DNA from: Oopsacas minuta
Lineage: Eukaryota; Porifera; Hexactinellida; Lyssacinosida; Leucopsacidae
Length of the DNA: 64,000 nt
Direction: 5' to 3'
NCBI GenBank assembly: GCA_024704765.1
Contig: JAKMXF010000233.1
Coordinates: 62,001-126,000 of the forward strand
In this document: positions 34,501-43,954 of the stretch, one piece after another
Layout: each line of letters starts with the position of its first letter
How positions within the stretch are numbered: position 1 is the first letter of the stretch
Position numbers and translations under genes: made by a program
The notes under the pieces: model-generated
Told to the model about the DNA's origin: nothing
The model's database searches: none
What the model saw: only the letters and a program-made list of their open reading frames with translations

Positions 34501-35050
34501 TCATTACTTAGCAGTACTGTCACTACTGTATTATCTGTTGTAGCTAGTATCGCAAATAATGTATTATCTCCGTTTCTCGTACTCTGATATGTAGCTATAA
34601 CATACTGAGTACCAAGGTTTTCAACAGGAATAGCTAAGTACCATCAGTTGTGAAAGCTTCTAAGTGAATAGCGTATACTGATATCTTGTAATCAGATTCT
34701 ATTTCAATAGTTTTTAAACTTTTCTCAGTTCCTATAATTTCATACTCTGAAGGCACTATCACACGTTCATACTCACCAGGATGTAGAGATACTATTTTAC
34801 CGAAAGTGGAACCATTTGAGAAGGGAAACTTGCCTGTCAACTTCACTTGAGTCATTTCTGTATTGAATGATACTAACAGGATATGTAACTGAATATTGGG
34901 GTTTTGTAGCGCGTAATTATCAGGGAATCCCAAAACAAAATTCTTCCCTAATACATTTGAATTGCACTCACTTCGTGCACCTACTGGTTCCAGCAATATC
35001 CCCATAGAAAAGAGAATGAATAGAAATGAGTTGCTGATATTAGCCAACAT
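31517..35050 (-). CDS. IgGFc-binding / AMOP / VWD / Sushi single-pass membrane protein (interrupted frame)
   Basis: This is a mucin-like cell-surface protein. In order it has a signal peptide (35050 to about 34976), an IgGFc-binding domain (to about 33400), a middle region with ISLTWDPV, and an AMOP-like Cys cluster (CPCTEMGAL ... CFRS ... GQQCCY). A VWD domain follows (NTQGDPHFTTLDGLQYTFNG ... GLLGNFNGD), then a Cys-poor segment (CGDSFPCLFDAVTTG), one Sushi/CCP module (CGFPGLVENGYF ... C.GDGIW..SFPSC), a membrane span (about 31600-31530) and a short basic tail (QYLRSSRR). MUC4 and SUSD2 share the AMOP-VWD(-Sushi) part; IgGFc-binding heads are typical of FCGBP-like proteins. Three lesions occur: a missing G at about 34645 (GATGG instead of GATGGG), an in-frame TAA at 33378-33380, and an extra C in CCCCC near 32010. 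Otherwise about 1170 codons are open, without introns. It may be a live gene with sequence errors plus one real stop, or a young pseudogene. Confidence 0.85.
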
Positions 35051-36928
35051 TGTTCTTTATTGTTGATACTTTGTAGCTAACAATATATTCTAGGAGGAAA
35101 TAATGCTTAAAACTCTCAGGCTGGTGATAATTGTTTGGACCAAGAACAATTATGGTCAGCCATCGAATTAGAACAATGTCTAACTAATTCAATTATAACG
35201 TGTTCAGCAACTAGACATCGCTTCCAGATACGTCAACCAACAACCAGGAGGTACGGAAACATTAGGACCAGGTAGTGTCGACCATAAGTGATTCAGGAAG
35301 GGGACGAGTTATGGCATAGCAAGTTAATATTTGTAGCAAAATGTGAAGCTACATAATACATTATAGCAACATATGCTCTTTGAAAATGTTGTAATTACCC
35401 CCCTTCGTGACTACGTAATTCATAGAGTTTTGGTGCGAATAGCAATATACTTCTACGATTTCCTCGAAAAATTTCAGTTCATCAAAAATTCTTAGGATAT
35501 AGAATTTTCCAAGAATATGCAACAATGTTGCATTAATATTTACTTTTTCAGGTAACATTTTTGCAAAAAATGAACATGTTCTTATTTCCATGCAACAAAT
35601 ATATTACAGCATTACCTCTTTCATTCACGCTACAACATTGTTGCATGCAACAGAATTGCCTCAAAATTCTGAAACAAATTTTCATACAAGAATTTTGTAT
35701 CGTCTATTGCTATATAGTGGGCTAGATACTTTGATCCTGTCATCAAGGGATTTAAATATTATTGTATGTTTAAGTTGAATATAATAAAATGGGATGAATT
35801 CTCTTTGTAACCAAGGCGTCGGACACACTTCGATTTCCAGAGCATTAAAGGTTCGCGTTCCTTCTATGATTCAGGAGCGGAAGGTGGAGCGGCGCTCATA
35901 TTTAATTGCAAAGAATTATAAATTTATCAATAATCTGCATGAATTCAGTGTTGTTGCTATAAAATTGGTTCAATGGATACTTTTTCTGAATTAACAATAA
36001 CGTAAGTATGTGTTGAACTGACGTTGCACATTTAGCTATTTCCCGAATGTAAATAGTTAAATTCAATCCTGATTATTTGTAAATAAGTTGTAATACAAAT
36101 ATTGTGTAAACCTGAAAGAATGAAAAGGAGCGCAATTGGAGTGGCTCCTTTTTCAAGAATGGAACCGAGGTGGTCTCCTTTTCTGTGTAAGGAGCAGAAC
36201 CTGGAGCACTACACCTTTTCAGGGTAGGAGCGCTCAAGACTCTGTATCATGCTATCTCAGGCCTGTAGTCGTGATTATAAATTGGAAGCCAATTGACATC
36301 TCAAATATTGCTGTTCAAAGGGAACTCAATGACAGATGTCAAATTTAAGGAATTTGCTTCAATAACGTTGAACGGCACTATATCTTACCTTGAAAATACA
36401 TAAAATTATAACTGATGGCAAACGTTACCTCCTTTAGAGATGAAATCTTTCAAAATTAGACATTTATAAATAATATATATAATGTATATGTATATCCCTA
36501 TATATAATTTATATATTTAGCAAGTATGCATTTGTTAATGGCAACCTCACAAGTATAGTTCTATTTTGTCTGAAAAGTTTCTTTTTGGTTACCAATTTTC
36601 TCAATTGGTTCTAGTTACGTAAATCGTGAACAATTAAATCATAAAATGAGAAATTTGTTGAATTACAATACACTACCTTACAGGCTCTATTTTTAAGCAG
36701 TATGCATGAGCGTAAATTCCCACTTTTGAAGAATTTAGGATATATTACGGAATGTAAGCGCTGATTTTCGTATCTAATGATCAAATTTTAAGATCCCATA
36801 CTTTTTATGGATATACACTATTGGTGTATGCTATCAATTAACAAGCTTAGTCACGCGAACCTTCGTTAATATGCTATTGTACTATACTTACATTTGTATG
36901 TTATGTAAGATATTATAGTTTCATATTA
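35051..36928. other. Intergenic region, nothing coding supported
   Basis: At 35140-35330 a degraded repeat carries ACAACCAGGAGGTACGG, also seen near 44610. At 35800-36240 several GGAGCG/GGAGTGG motifs in both orientations suggest another degraded element (GGAGCGGAAGGTGGAGC; CTTTTCAGGGTAGGAGCG). A TA-rich stretch lies at 36465-36525. Confidence 0.4.
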
Positions 36929-37331
36929 CAGTGGCACCTCTATAAGTGGCACCTCTATAAGTGGGCACCTCTATAAGTGGGGCAATTTTGATCTACCTTC
37001 ATTCATTTTCATAGAAACGAACCTCTATAAACGGGAAATGGGGCATACTTTAGAGATAATTATGCAGCACAGCATTGAAATTTACCTCTATTAGTGGGGA
37101 TTTCTTGAATAATCAATTTTTGGCTAAATTTGGAAAACAAACGTATCTATCGCTATGATGAATTGAACTTTTTGGGATTCTCATTGAAATAACTGTCTAT
37201 GGAGGAAGTAGCTACAATATTCATTCAAAAATCTCTGTTTATAGGACATTTGGGGGTGATATTACAATTGGGGAATGGGGATTATCAGGAGATTGCCGTC
37301 CCGAACTCCCCCACCTACAGAGATTCTATTG
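36929..37331. mobile_element. Pogo/Tigger-like short element with triple end motif
   Basis: It begins CAGTGGCACCTCTATAAGTGG after TA. The GGCACCTCTATAAGTG unit is repeated three times in a row. It ends CACCTACAGAGATTCTATTG before TA, the inverse of CAATAGAATCTCTGTAGGTG. Non-coding, about 400 bases. Confidence 0.8.
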
Positions 37332-37501
37332 TATATATATTTATCCGAAAGTTATGAAATCTTTTTGATATACAATTAAACCATTTTTATGATTTTGTTC
37401 AAACTTAAAACTAATATACCATAATCACTATTCACATTCAAATTCCATGATTATAATACTCAAATTATAGTGCTGCTGAGGGTACAACTTTATACAAAGT
37501 T

Positions 37502-38206
37502 ATGTTACCATTCAAACCTACTTCATCTCATTGTCTACCTCCTTTGGACATAACTATGCCATATTTACCTACACACGGACACGATGAAAACACTATCAAT
37601 TTGATTCGGAATTGGATTCGCAGTCGACCTAATTTGTCACAAAAGAAACAGTTTACTCCTAGATTTGCGTCAGAAATTACAATTCCAGTTTATAAACAAT
37701 TGAAGAGACATTGTCATGCTAAAATTGAAGAAACAAATATACAAATAATTGCACTCAAAAGGGATATGCATACAATCTCTAGAGAATTATGGTGCTTGAA
37801 GAAAGAAGAAATAGATTGCAATCTAGCAAAGATAAATGAAATAACAAGTGCTATTTCTCATCCAAAGATCATCAAGGGTATAAGGCAGAGAATTCATAAG
37901 TCTAACAGCAAACGAGCAAAATTTGGAAGATTACATCCTCAAAATGTTGGAATAATTGGGAATGAACGCACTATTGAGGCAGAATCAAAACTACATGAAT
38001 CGCATGACAAGAGCTTATCAGATGAAGAAAGAAAGATTGAAGAAATACATAATCTGCTATCAGGAATGGTTAAACTGAGAAACATGAGAAATATAAAAAG
38101 TGTTGAAACTGAATCATATGACTCTTCAACGTTTGATGAGAAGGTAAAGGAGTTTAAAGTTAAGTTAGCTGCACAGAAAGAATTATTTCGACCTGACATG
38201 ACCTAA
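37502..38206 (+). CDS. Unrecognised basic coiled-coil protein, 234 aa
   Basis: I do not recognise it. The start shown is the first Met. The frame is open further back to an AG at about 37469 (CAAATTATAG, then SAAEGTTLYKV), so this may be the last exon of a longer gene whose upstream part is not visible across the element at 36929-37331. Residues about 60-110 (VYKQLKRHCHAKIEETNIQI...) and 165-230 form charged helices. The N-terminus is Pro-rich (KPTSSHCLPPLD). Lys and Glu are common overall. No enzyme motif. Codon use and ORF length support a real gene. Confidence 0.55.
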   Translation: MLPFKPTSSHCLPPLDITMPYLPTHGHDENTINLIRNWIRSRPNLSQKKQFTPRFASEITIPVYKQLKRHCHAKIEETNIQIIALKRDMHTISRELWCLKKEEIDCNLAKINEITSAISHPKIIKGIRQRIHKSNSKRAKFGRLHPQNVGIIGNERTIEAESKLHESHDKSLSDEERKIEEIHNLLSGMVKLRNMRNIKSVETESYDSSTFDEKVKEFKVKLAAQKELFRPDMT

Positions 38207-38563
38207 TACCAAAAGATCTGTCAGATACTCAACAACGATGCCTTTTTTCCAAACCAAATATTCGTGTTTTTGCATTAAAATGAATACCATTTGTACCCTA
38301 GCTAATAAACATATATGCAAATATTTTCACATTGCGGATAAACTGTTAATTCCTTCGTTCCTTGATCCCGAAAGGAGAGTTATGTATTTATTTGTTTCTA
38401 ATTCAAATTTTGTTGGTAAGCCTGTTAGCAGTAATTATTGGTTGACTAAATCATATTAATAGAAAGGAATACTTGAGATGTGACCCGGAGAAATTCGGAA
38501 TCAGCGTCTTGAATTACCCCCTTTTGCTAGAACAATCTTCCACGATTATTCAAAGGATAATTA
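38207..38563. other. Short intergenic stretch with foldback-family core
   Basis: At 38490-38520 GGAATCAGCGTCTTGAATTACCCCC matches the core of the foldback family found at 6.6, 23.6, 49.6 and 57.6 kb. Nothing else seen. Confidence 0.5.
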
Positions 38564-39874
38564 CAGGGTGTCTAATAAGTTCTGTTATACATTTTCGCGC
38601 CTTAGACAGTAGCTATTAATATACTTATGAAGTAATCTTCTAGAATTTCTTGTAGCATTTTTGGCGCTCTTTCAAATTATACCAAGTATATATCATTCAA
38701 GTTGATGATTTCCCAGAAAATCATGTTAGAAGAAATTCGTTCAAAAATTGTCACTTTTCACGAATCTGGATTTAGCAATAGTGAAATTCTAAAAAGGCTA
38801 AAAAATGATAAAGTGAGTCCCATGTTGATCTATCGCACAATAAAACGATATATAGAGACTGGCAGCGTGTCCGACAGGAAACGAATTGGTCGTCCAAGAT
38901 CCGCCCGCACACCAGCCCTGAAGAATAGTGTTAGATGTCGAATCCTAAGAAATCCCCGGCGTTCAATGCAAAAATGTCTCGTGAATTCTGTGTCAATCAC
39001 GAAACGATGCGGAAATTGGTTGTAGAGGACCTAGGAATGAAGTCCTATAAGCGGAATAACGTACACCATCTTAACGACTCCATACGTCGTAAGCGACTCG
39101 AAAGATGCATACAACTAAAAGCCCGATTCGCTCCTGGGACTGAAGATCAGATTCTCTTCTCAGATGAGAAGCTGTTCACCGTTGAGGAGGCAAGCATTCG
39201 TCAAAACGACCGTATACTTGCTTCTCGAAGTCAAGATATCCCAGATAGCATCAAGTACATTGATAGAGTCCAGAAGCCTCTTTCTCTGATGATATGGGCG
39301 GGAGTGTCGGCAGACTCACGGACAAACCTGATTTTTGTCCCCCAAGGAGTGAAAATAAACTCCCAGACGTACAGAGAACTGGTCTTGGAGCCTGAAATTG
39401 CGTCTGCGGGTGAGAAGCTCTTTCAAAACCATCCTTGGACTTACCAACAAGACTCTGCGCCTGCACATGCTTCAAAAGTATCCCAGAGTTGGTTCCGTGA
39501 GCAAAATATCGATTTCATAAGTAAGGATGAATGGCCACCATCAAGCCTAGATTTAAACCCACTCGACTATTCTGTTTGGGCAAACTTGGAGAGCAGAGCC
39601 TGTGCGAAATCTCACAAGAGTTTGGAGTCCCTCAAAGTTAGTTTGTTGAGTGAATGGCAGAAAATCCCACAGGAGGAGCTGCGAAAAGCTGTCCATCAGT
39701 TTCGGAGCAGACTAACTTCCGTAATTCATAAAAAGGGAGGCTATATTGAATGATATTTGTAATTTGTAATTAGGAACATAAGTCCTAAGAAAATGGAAAG
39801 TTTCATGGCTTTACAATGGATAAATTTGAAATTATTGGGGAATTGATATATAACAGAACTTATTAGACACCCTG
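38564..39874 (+). mobile_element. Complete DD37D (maT-type) mariner, 1311 bp
   Basis: Perfect 26-bp inverted ends (starting CAGGGTGTCTAATAAGTTCT) are flanked by TA on both sides (38562-38563 and 39875-39876). It encodes one transposase with a single frameshift. The exact ends and near-intact gene suggest recent movement. Confidence 0.95.
38702..39753 (+). CDS. Mariner DD37D transposase with one frameshift
   Basis: The N-terminal part has helix-turn-helix DNA-binding modules (SNSEILKRLKNDKVSPMLIY; IGRPRSART). The catalytic acids lie in ILFSDEKLF, YQQDSAPAH and LNPLDY; the last two are 37 residues apart, which places it in the DD37D group. The frame changes near 38970: the run in ATGCAAAAATG has five A where six would give MQKMSREFCVNHETM. 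Repairing this one base would give about 350 residues. It may be a sequencing slip, in which case the element may be active. Confidence 0.9.
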
Positions 39875-39960
39875 TATATAATTGGGGAAATACATATTTA
39901 TTAAATGATCCATTGTTAATTGGAAATATATTTGCTACATTTACCAATTTTCACCTCGAG

Positions 39961-40259
39961 CGGGGGTCGGCAGCCTGCGGCTCTCTGGATCCTTTCCACT
40001 GGCTTCGACAAAATATTTTATATGGAAATGAATTTGTTGTTTGTTAAGTGAGTTCTTCTTTCTTAGTCAAATGGATTCCAAACCCAAAAAAAGAAGAGTA
40101 TCGGGAGAATAATGGCTAATAATGAGATAATAAATAGGCTGTGTTACCTTCATTATATATATATATATATATACCTCAAATATGTAATGCAGCTCTTGGG
40201 CCGTTTTGTCCTTTTTTAGTGCCAAAAATGTCTGATTTATAAAGGTTGCCGATCCCTAA
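39961..40259. mobile_element. hAT-like non-autonomous element with target duplication
   Basis: Left end GGGGTCGGCAGCCTGCGGCTC, right end AAAGGTTGCCGATCCCT, inverted. It is flanked by ACCTCGAG on the left and ACCTAGAG on the right (7 of 8 identical), the 8-bp duplication expected of hAT insertion. A (TA)n run lies inside. Confidence 0.85.
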
Positions 40260-40369
40260 ACCTAGAGGGACTTGTATTCAATAATTATTTGCTAGGACAA
40301 CTTATTAGCTTCCCACTGCAACAATTGTTAGAGAAGTGCAATAAGGCTAATTCTAAATAGTGTGAGGAA

Positions 40370-41660
40370 GACAAACAAGATCTCATTTTATAATAATATA
40401 AGGGTGTCGGAAGACTCCCAAAGCATAAAGCTCAACTTACCTGTAATTTGTTTTATGAAAGTTTTATTAATGTTTTATAAAGCAAATAGAAATCCCATCT
40501 CAAGGCGATATAATTCTGATTTCTATAACTATGTTATGGGTTACTTTTAATAATTCTATCCCTCAATACATATAATTTCTACATTTCTTTGCTTGAATAG
40601 TATTCTATTCCTAATACTATTCTCTGAAATAAGATAATTATCAACAATGATTTACACGTATGTGTTGATTTGTATAATAAGGCAAACAACTGGCGGGACA
40701 TTTGCTTTTTAACTGGCCTAACCAATAGTGGGACAGTTTCACTTTTGCACAAGCGTTCGATGATTATGTTATAAGATAGATTCACACATAACAAACAATT
40801 ATCAAATATTCGTGACTAATATTTACATCACTTCAATATTCATGCTTCCCCCCCAGTGACCAGCTATATGTTCAACCAAATTTGTAGCCATAACTTGTAT
40901 TACAAAATTAAAAGGTTCGAACTCTTCTTGTAAGTTATGCAACTTATCCAAGAAGGGACTGTGATTGATAAAGCTTTTTCTATTACGGATCAAGTCCTAT
41001 AGGGGGATCATATTACCCCCAAGTGGTTAGATTTAGATGAAATTGCAATTTCCACATTTTAGATGGCGCTACTGATTCAGTCAAGTTTTTTGATCGTAAA
41101 TGACATTGGGTACTTTCCATTGATAACGCTGGCTAGTTTATGAAATGTGTGAGTGTTGATAAGACAACTGGAAATGTGTATATACTCTCACGCCAAGGTG
41201 TAAACGCGGTAAGATGTGAATATTCGTGGACACTCATATGTGTTACCTATTTGTTGTGTGTGATTCTCATAAGTTATAACATATTTAATATCGAACTGTC
41301 CCACTTTTGGTTAGGCCAGGACAGAAGCAAATGTCGCGACAGTTTGTCTGCTAATTATTATAGTAAACAAATCAACACTTAATATATTTTGAAATCGAAT
41401 ACGTACTACTCAAAGTTCAAACAAAGAAATGTAGAAATTGGGTGTATTGAGAATAGAATTATTAAAAGTAACCCATAATATTGTTGTAGAAATCAGAATT
41501 ATATCGCTTGAGTTGAGGTTTCTATTTGCTTTATAAAACTTAATTAAAACTTTCATAAAATAAACTACAGGTAAGTTGAGCTTTTTGCTTTGGGAGTCTT
41601 CCGACGCCCTTTTATTATAAAAATGATCTTGTTTTTCTTCTCTATAGTATATAAAACTAG
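40370..41660. repeat. Foldback structure, ~420-bp arms around a 460-bp loop
   Basis: 40370-40793 and 41253-41660 are inverted copies (roughly 80-85% by eye), both containing GGAAGACTCCCAAAGC, TTTATAAAGCAAATAGAAA and the motif TGGCCTAACCAA..GTGGGACAGT. The loop carries a relic exon (41063-41208). A Tigger-like end (CCACTGTTATAGTGGAAGCC) follows at about 41683. Confidence 0.85.
41063..41208 (+). pseudogene. Relic exon with splice sites inside the foldback loop
   Basis: An acceptor (CCACATTTTAG) and donor (GCG/GTAAGA) bound a frame reading DGATDSVKFFDRK, stop, HWVLSIDNAG, stop, FMKCVSVDKTTGNVYILS. The pattern VSVDKTTGNVYI is typical of propeller (NHL/YWTD-like) blades. Two stops show it is dead. 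It looks like a captured exon of a propeller gene. Confidence 0.45.
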
Positions 41661-42330
41661 CTTTTTTTTTTTTCATTTCTAAACCACTGTTATAGTGGAA
41701 GCCGCTTAAACGGGACAGTTCGGTTGTGAATGAATGTGAATGTGTTGTCCAGATTAACCGAATACGATTTATTTAAGTATTCAGAACTAGTTTTTCTTGG
41801 TCTCAGATAATAACCAGAAATATCGTATTACAAAACTACTACTAAATCCTGATTATTTAGGGTCTATGAGAGATAACTCGTATTAATGTTGGTAACATGT
41901 TATCCAGAGAAATATTGGATATTTCTCGCAATTTTCTGAGGGGTTTCCCCGCTTGAGCGAAACCATATGACAATGTGTAAAGTTATCAAAATGAGACTCG
42001 AATAAAAGGGTGCTTTTTGGTGTTAACTTGGGACAGAAGAGTGCTGATGAATATTTAACCGGAATTGCTCATAATATTGCACAACCAACAAATATTTCTC
42101 TATGATTAATACTCTTAAATTTCATTTATGTACTTGTTTTGAATTTTATTAAAATAATTCATTTATTAAACCGTCAAATAATTGGCTTAATGGATTTCGC
42201 TCAAGTGGGGACAAATCTTTTCTGACACAAGCAAAATAGCGAAAATTCATTTATTTGCAAATAAAATTCGAAATCCTTGGAAAGAGTTAGAAAGGGTTGA
42301 TAAGTTTGACTGCCTCGCCTTACAGTTCCC
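41661..42330. other. Intergenic upstream of the methyltransferase gene
   Basis: A Tigger-like end occurs at 41683-41725. Otherwise nothing is recognised and no clear TATA box is seen. Confidence 0.35.
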
Positions 42331-43053
42331 ATGGCAAAAGCAAAATACCATGGAAAGTTAACGTTCGAAGAAAGAGAAACGGAATTCATCGAATATATCC
42401 GCAGCAGAGATGAGAATTCAGCTGAAAGAAAGGATGGTCGAGAAGTGCAGGAATTCTATGATCATAATGCCCAGGATTATGAAAAATTTCTCCAAAATGT
42501 AGGTTCAGTTTCTTACATTTATGGTGCTCGTGAATTCGCCAAACGGTTAAAGGGGAAGAGACTTCCTACAGACGTGAAGATAGCAGATTTTGGTGCTGGC
42601 ACAGGAAGGGTAGGACAGGAGTTGAAGGAACAACATGGGTATACTAATATTGTTGCTATGGATATTAGTCCTGGAATGTTGGATGAAGCGAAGAAGAAGG
42701 ATGCTTACAATGATTTCATAGTTAGCGATTTGAATGAAGATAACATGGAGAAATACTACAAACAATTTGACCATGCAATCAGTATTGCTTGTTTCGTATT
42801 GGGTAATTTATTACCTGATACTCTGGATAAAATAGCTAGAATCGTGAAATCAGGAGGCCTTGTATGCATTTCATTCAGAAAGCAAACTATTGAATCTGAA
42901 GAAATCGGATACAAACAGAAATTGGAGGAAATGGAAACAAAAGGAGTATGGAAAGAAATCAGTCGTGCATTAGATTATTATCAACAATTTGTACCTACTA
43001 GAGAAGGGACTAAAACTGTTAGAGCATACTACATAGTGTTCCAAGTATGTTGA
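42331..43053 (+). CDS. METTL27: SAM-dependent methyltransferase, METTL27-like
   Basis: An intronless 240-residue class I methyltransferase. SAM-binding motif I is IADFGAGTGRVGQEL (84-98), followed by the acidic end of strand 2 (VAMDISPGMLDEA, about 107-120). Motif IV is near FDHAISIACFVLGNLLPDTL and a post-motif strand is GGLVCISFR. The N-terminal YDHNAQDYEKFLQ is the usual helix before the fold. Length and motif order fit the METTL27 (WBSCR27) group, whose substrate is not known. The symbol rests on overall resemblance and another small methyltransferase family is possible. Confidence 0.8.
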   Translation: MAKAKYHGKLTFEERETEFIEYIRSRDENSAERKDGREVQEFYDHNAQDYEKFLQNVGSVSYIYGAREFAKRLKGKRLPTDVKIADFGAGTGRVGQELKEQHGYTNIVAMDISPGMLDEAKKKDAYNDFIVSDLNEDNMEKYYKQFDHAISIACFVLGNLLPDTLDKIARIVKSGGLVCISFRKQTIESEEIGYKQKLEEMETKGVWKEISRALDYYQQFVPTREGTKTVRAYYIVFQVC

Positions 43054-43954
43054 AACACTCCATTATTATTATTTTTCTTCTTAATTTTGTATCAAATAAC
43101 TTATCTAGAGCTCAGCTATACTATAGTACAGTTTCTGTGTATTAGTTTTTTCTCTTCGAGGAAAGGTCATTTTTTCGGATTAATGAAAGTTAAAGCCTCC
43201 TAGTGAGTACTCCTGGCAAGCAAGCTATAACTACTAGCAAATTATTTACTTTTATAAGTTCTATATTTTCACGTAACTACGAATATTGAAATTATTCTTA
43301 ACTGCATAAAACAAATTCGCCCCCAGTGGCGATGTCGATATGTCCCTGTGCAATGTACATGCTACAATCCAATCTTCTTCAGAAACTCCTTGCCCTGAAT
43401 TCATAACTTGTGCATCATACTTATATCTTGATTTTTCGGACAGATGTTGTGGCCAATGCCCAACAAAAACTTGCCAAAAACATTGATTGTCCCGCTTTTT
43501 GTATTCCAGTCTAATGCAAATATGCTAACTACTGTAATGCCCCACTAAACTCCTACCTTCCGGCTTCCGTCCCGCTTGTTCCTTACTCAGGTTGGCGGGT
43601 TTAAGTCATATTATGATCATAAATCTATCTTATTATCTCTCATTTTTCTCAATTTTTGTTTGTATGTTCGTCCGTCGCGGCTCTTAATGTAAAATCTTAC
43701 GACTTTTTCCTTCTTTTTTTTCATGCAGAGATGCCAATTCCACGCCTTTTGAGAAGAAATTGGCATCTATGGTTGAAGTGTATAAGTTAATTTATTCACT
43801 GATCTTTGTTACTTTTATTAAATTCGCAAAAGTTTAGCTACTCGTAAGGTAAAAATTGTGTCAGTTTGAACTTTGAGCCTTACCAACCAGAAACTTGGGA
43901 TAGCAGGTTTCAGACATTCTAGAGAAGATATAACCCTGTTAATAATAAAAAGCA
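43054..43954. other. Intergenic with small hairpin and a dispersed repeat
   Basis: An 11-bp stem (AGATGCCAATT at 43729-43739 and its inverse at 43758-43768) forms a hairpin. At 43550-43600 (ACCTTCCGGCTTCCGTCCCG ... TTACTCAGGTT) the sequence resembles 59318-59355. No gene. Confidence 0.45.

Noticed and set aside
36932-36985. Three tandem GGCACCTCTATAAGTG units as a regulatory array
   Set aside because: They are the repeated end motif of a pogo-like element (36929-37331).
40362-41676. Frames at 40362-40550 (+) and 41410-41676 (-) as a pair of related small genes
   Set aside because: They are the two arms of the foldback read in the same relative direction; similarity comes from the inverted repeat, not from gene duplication.
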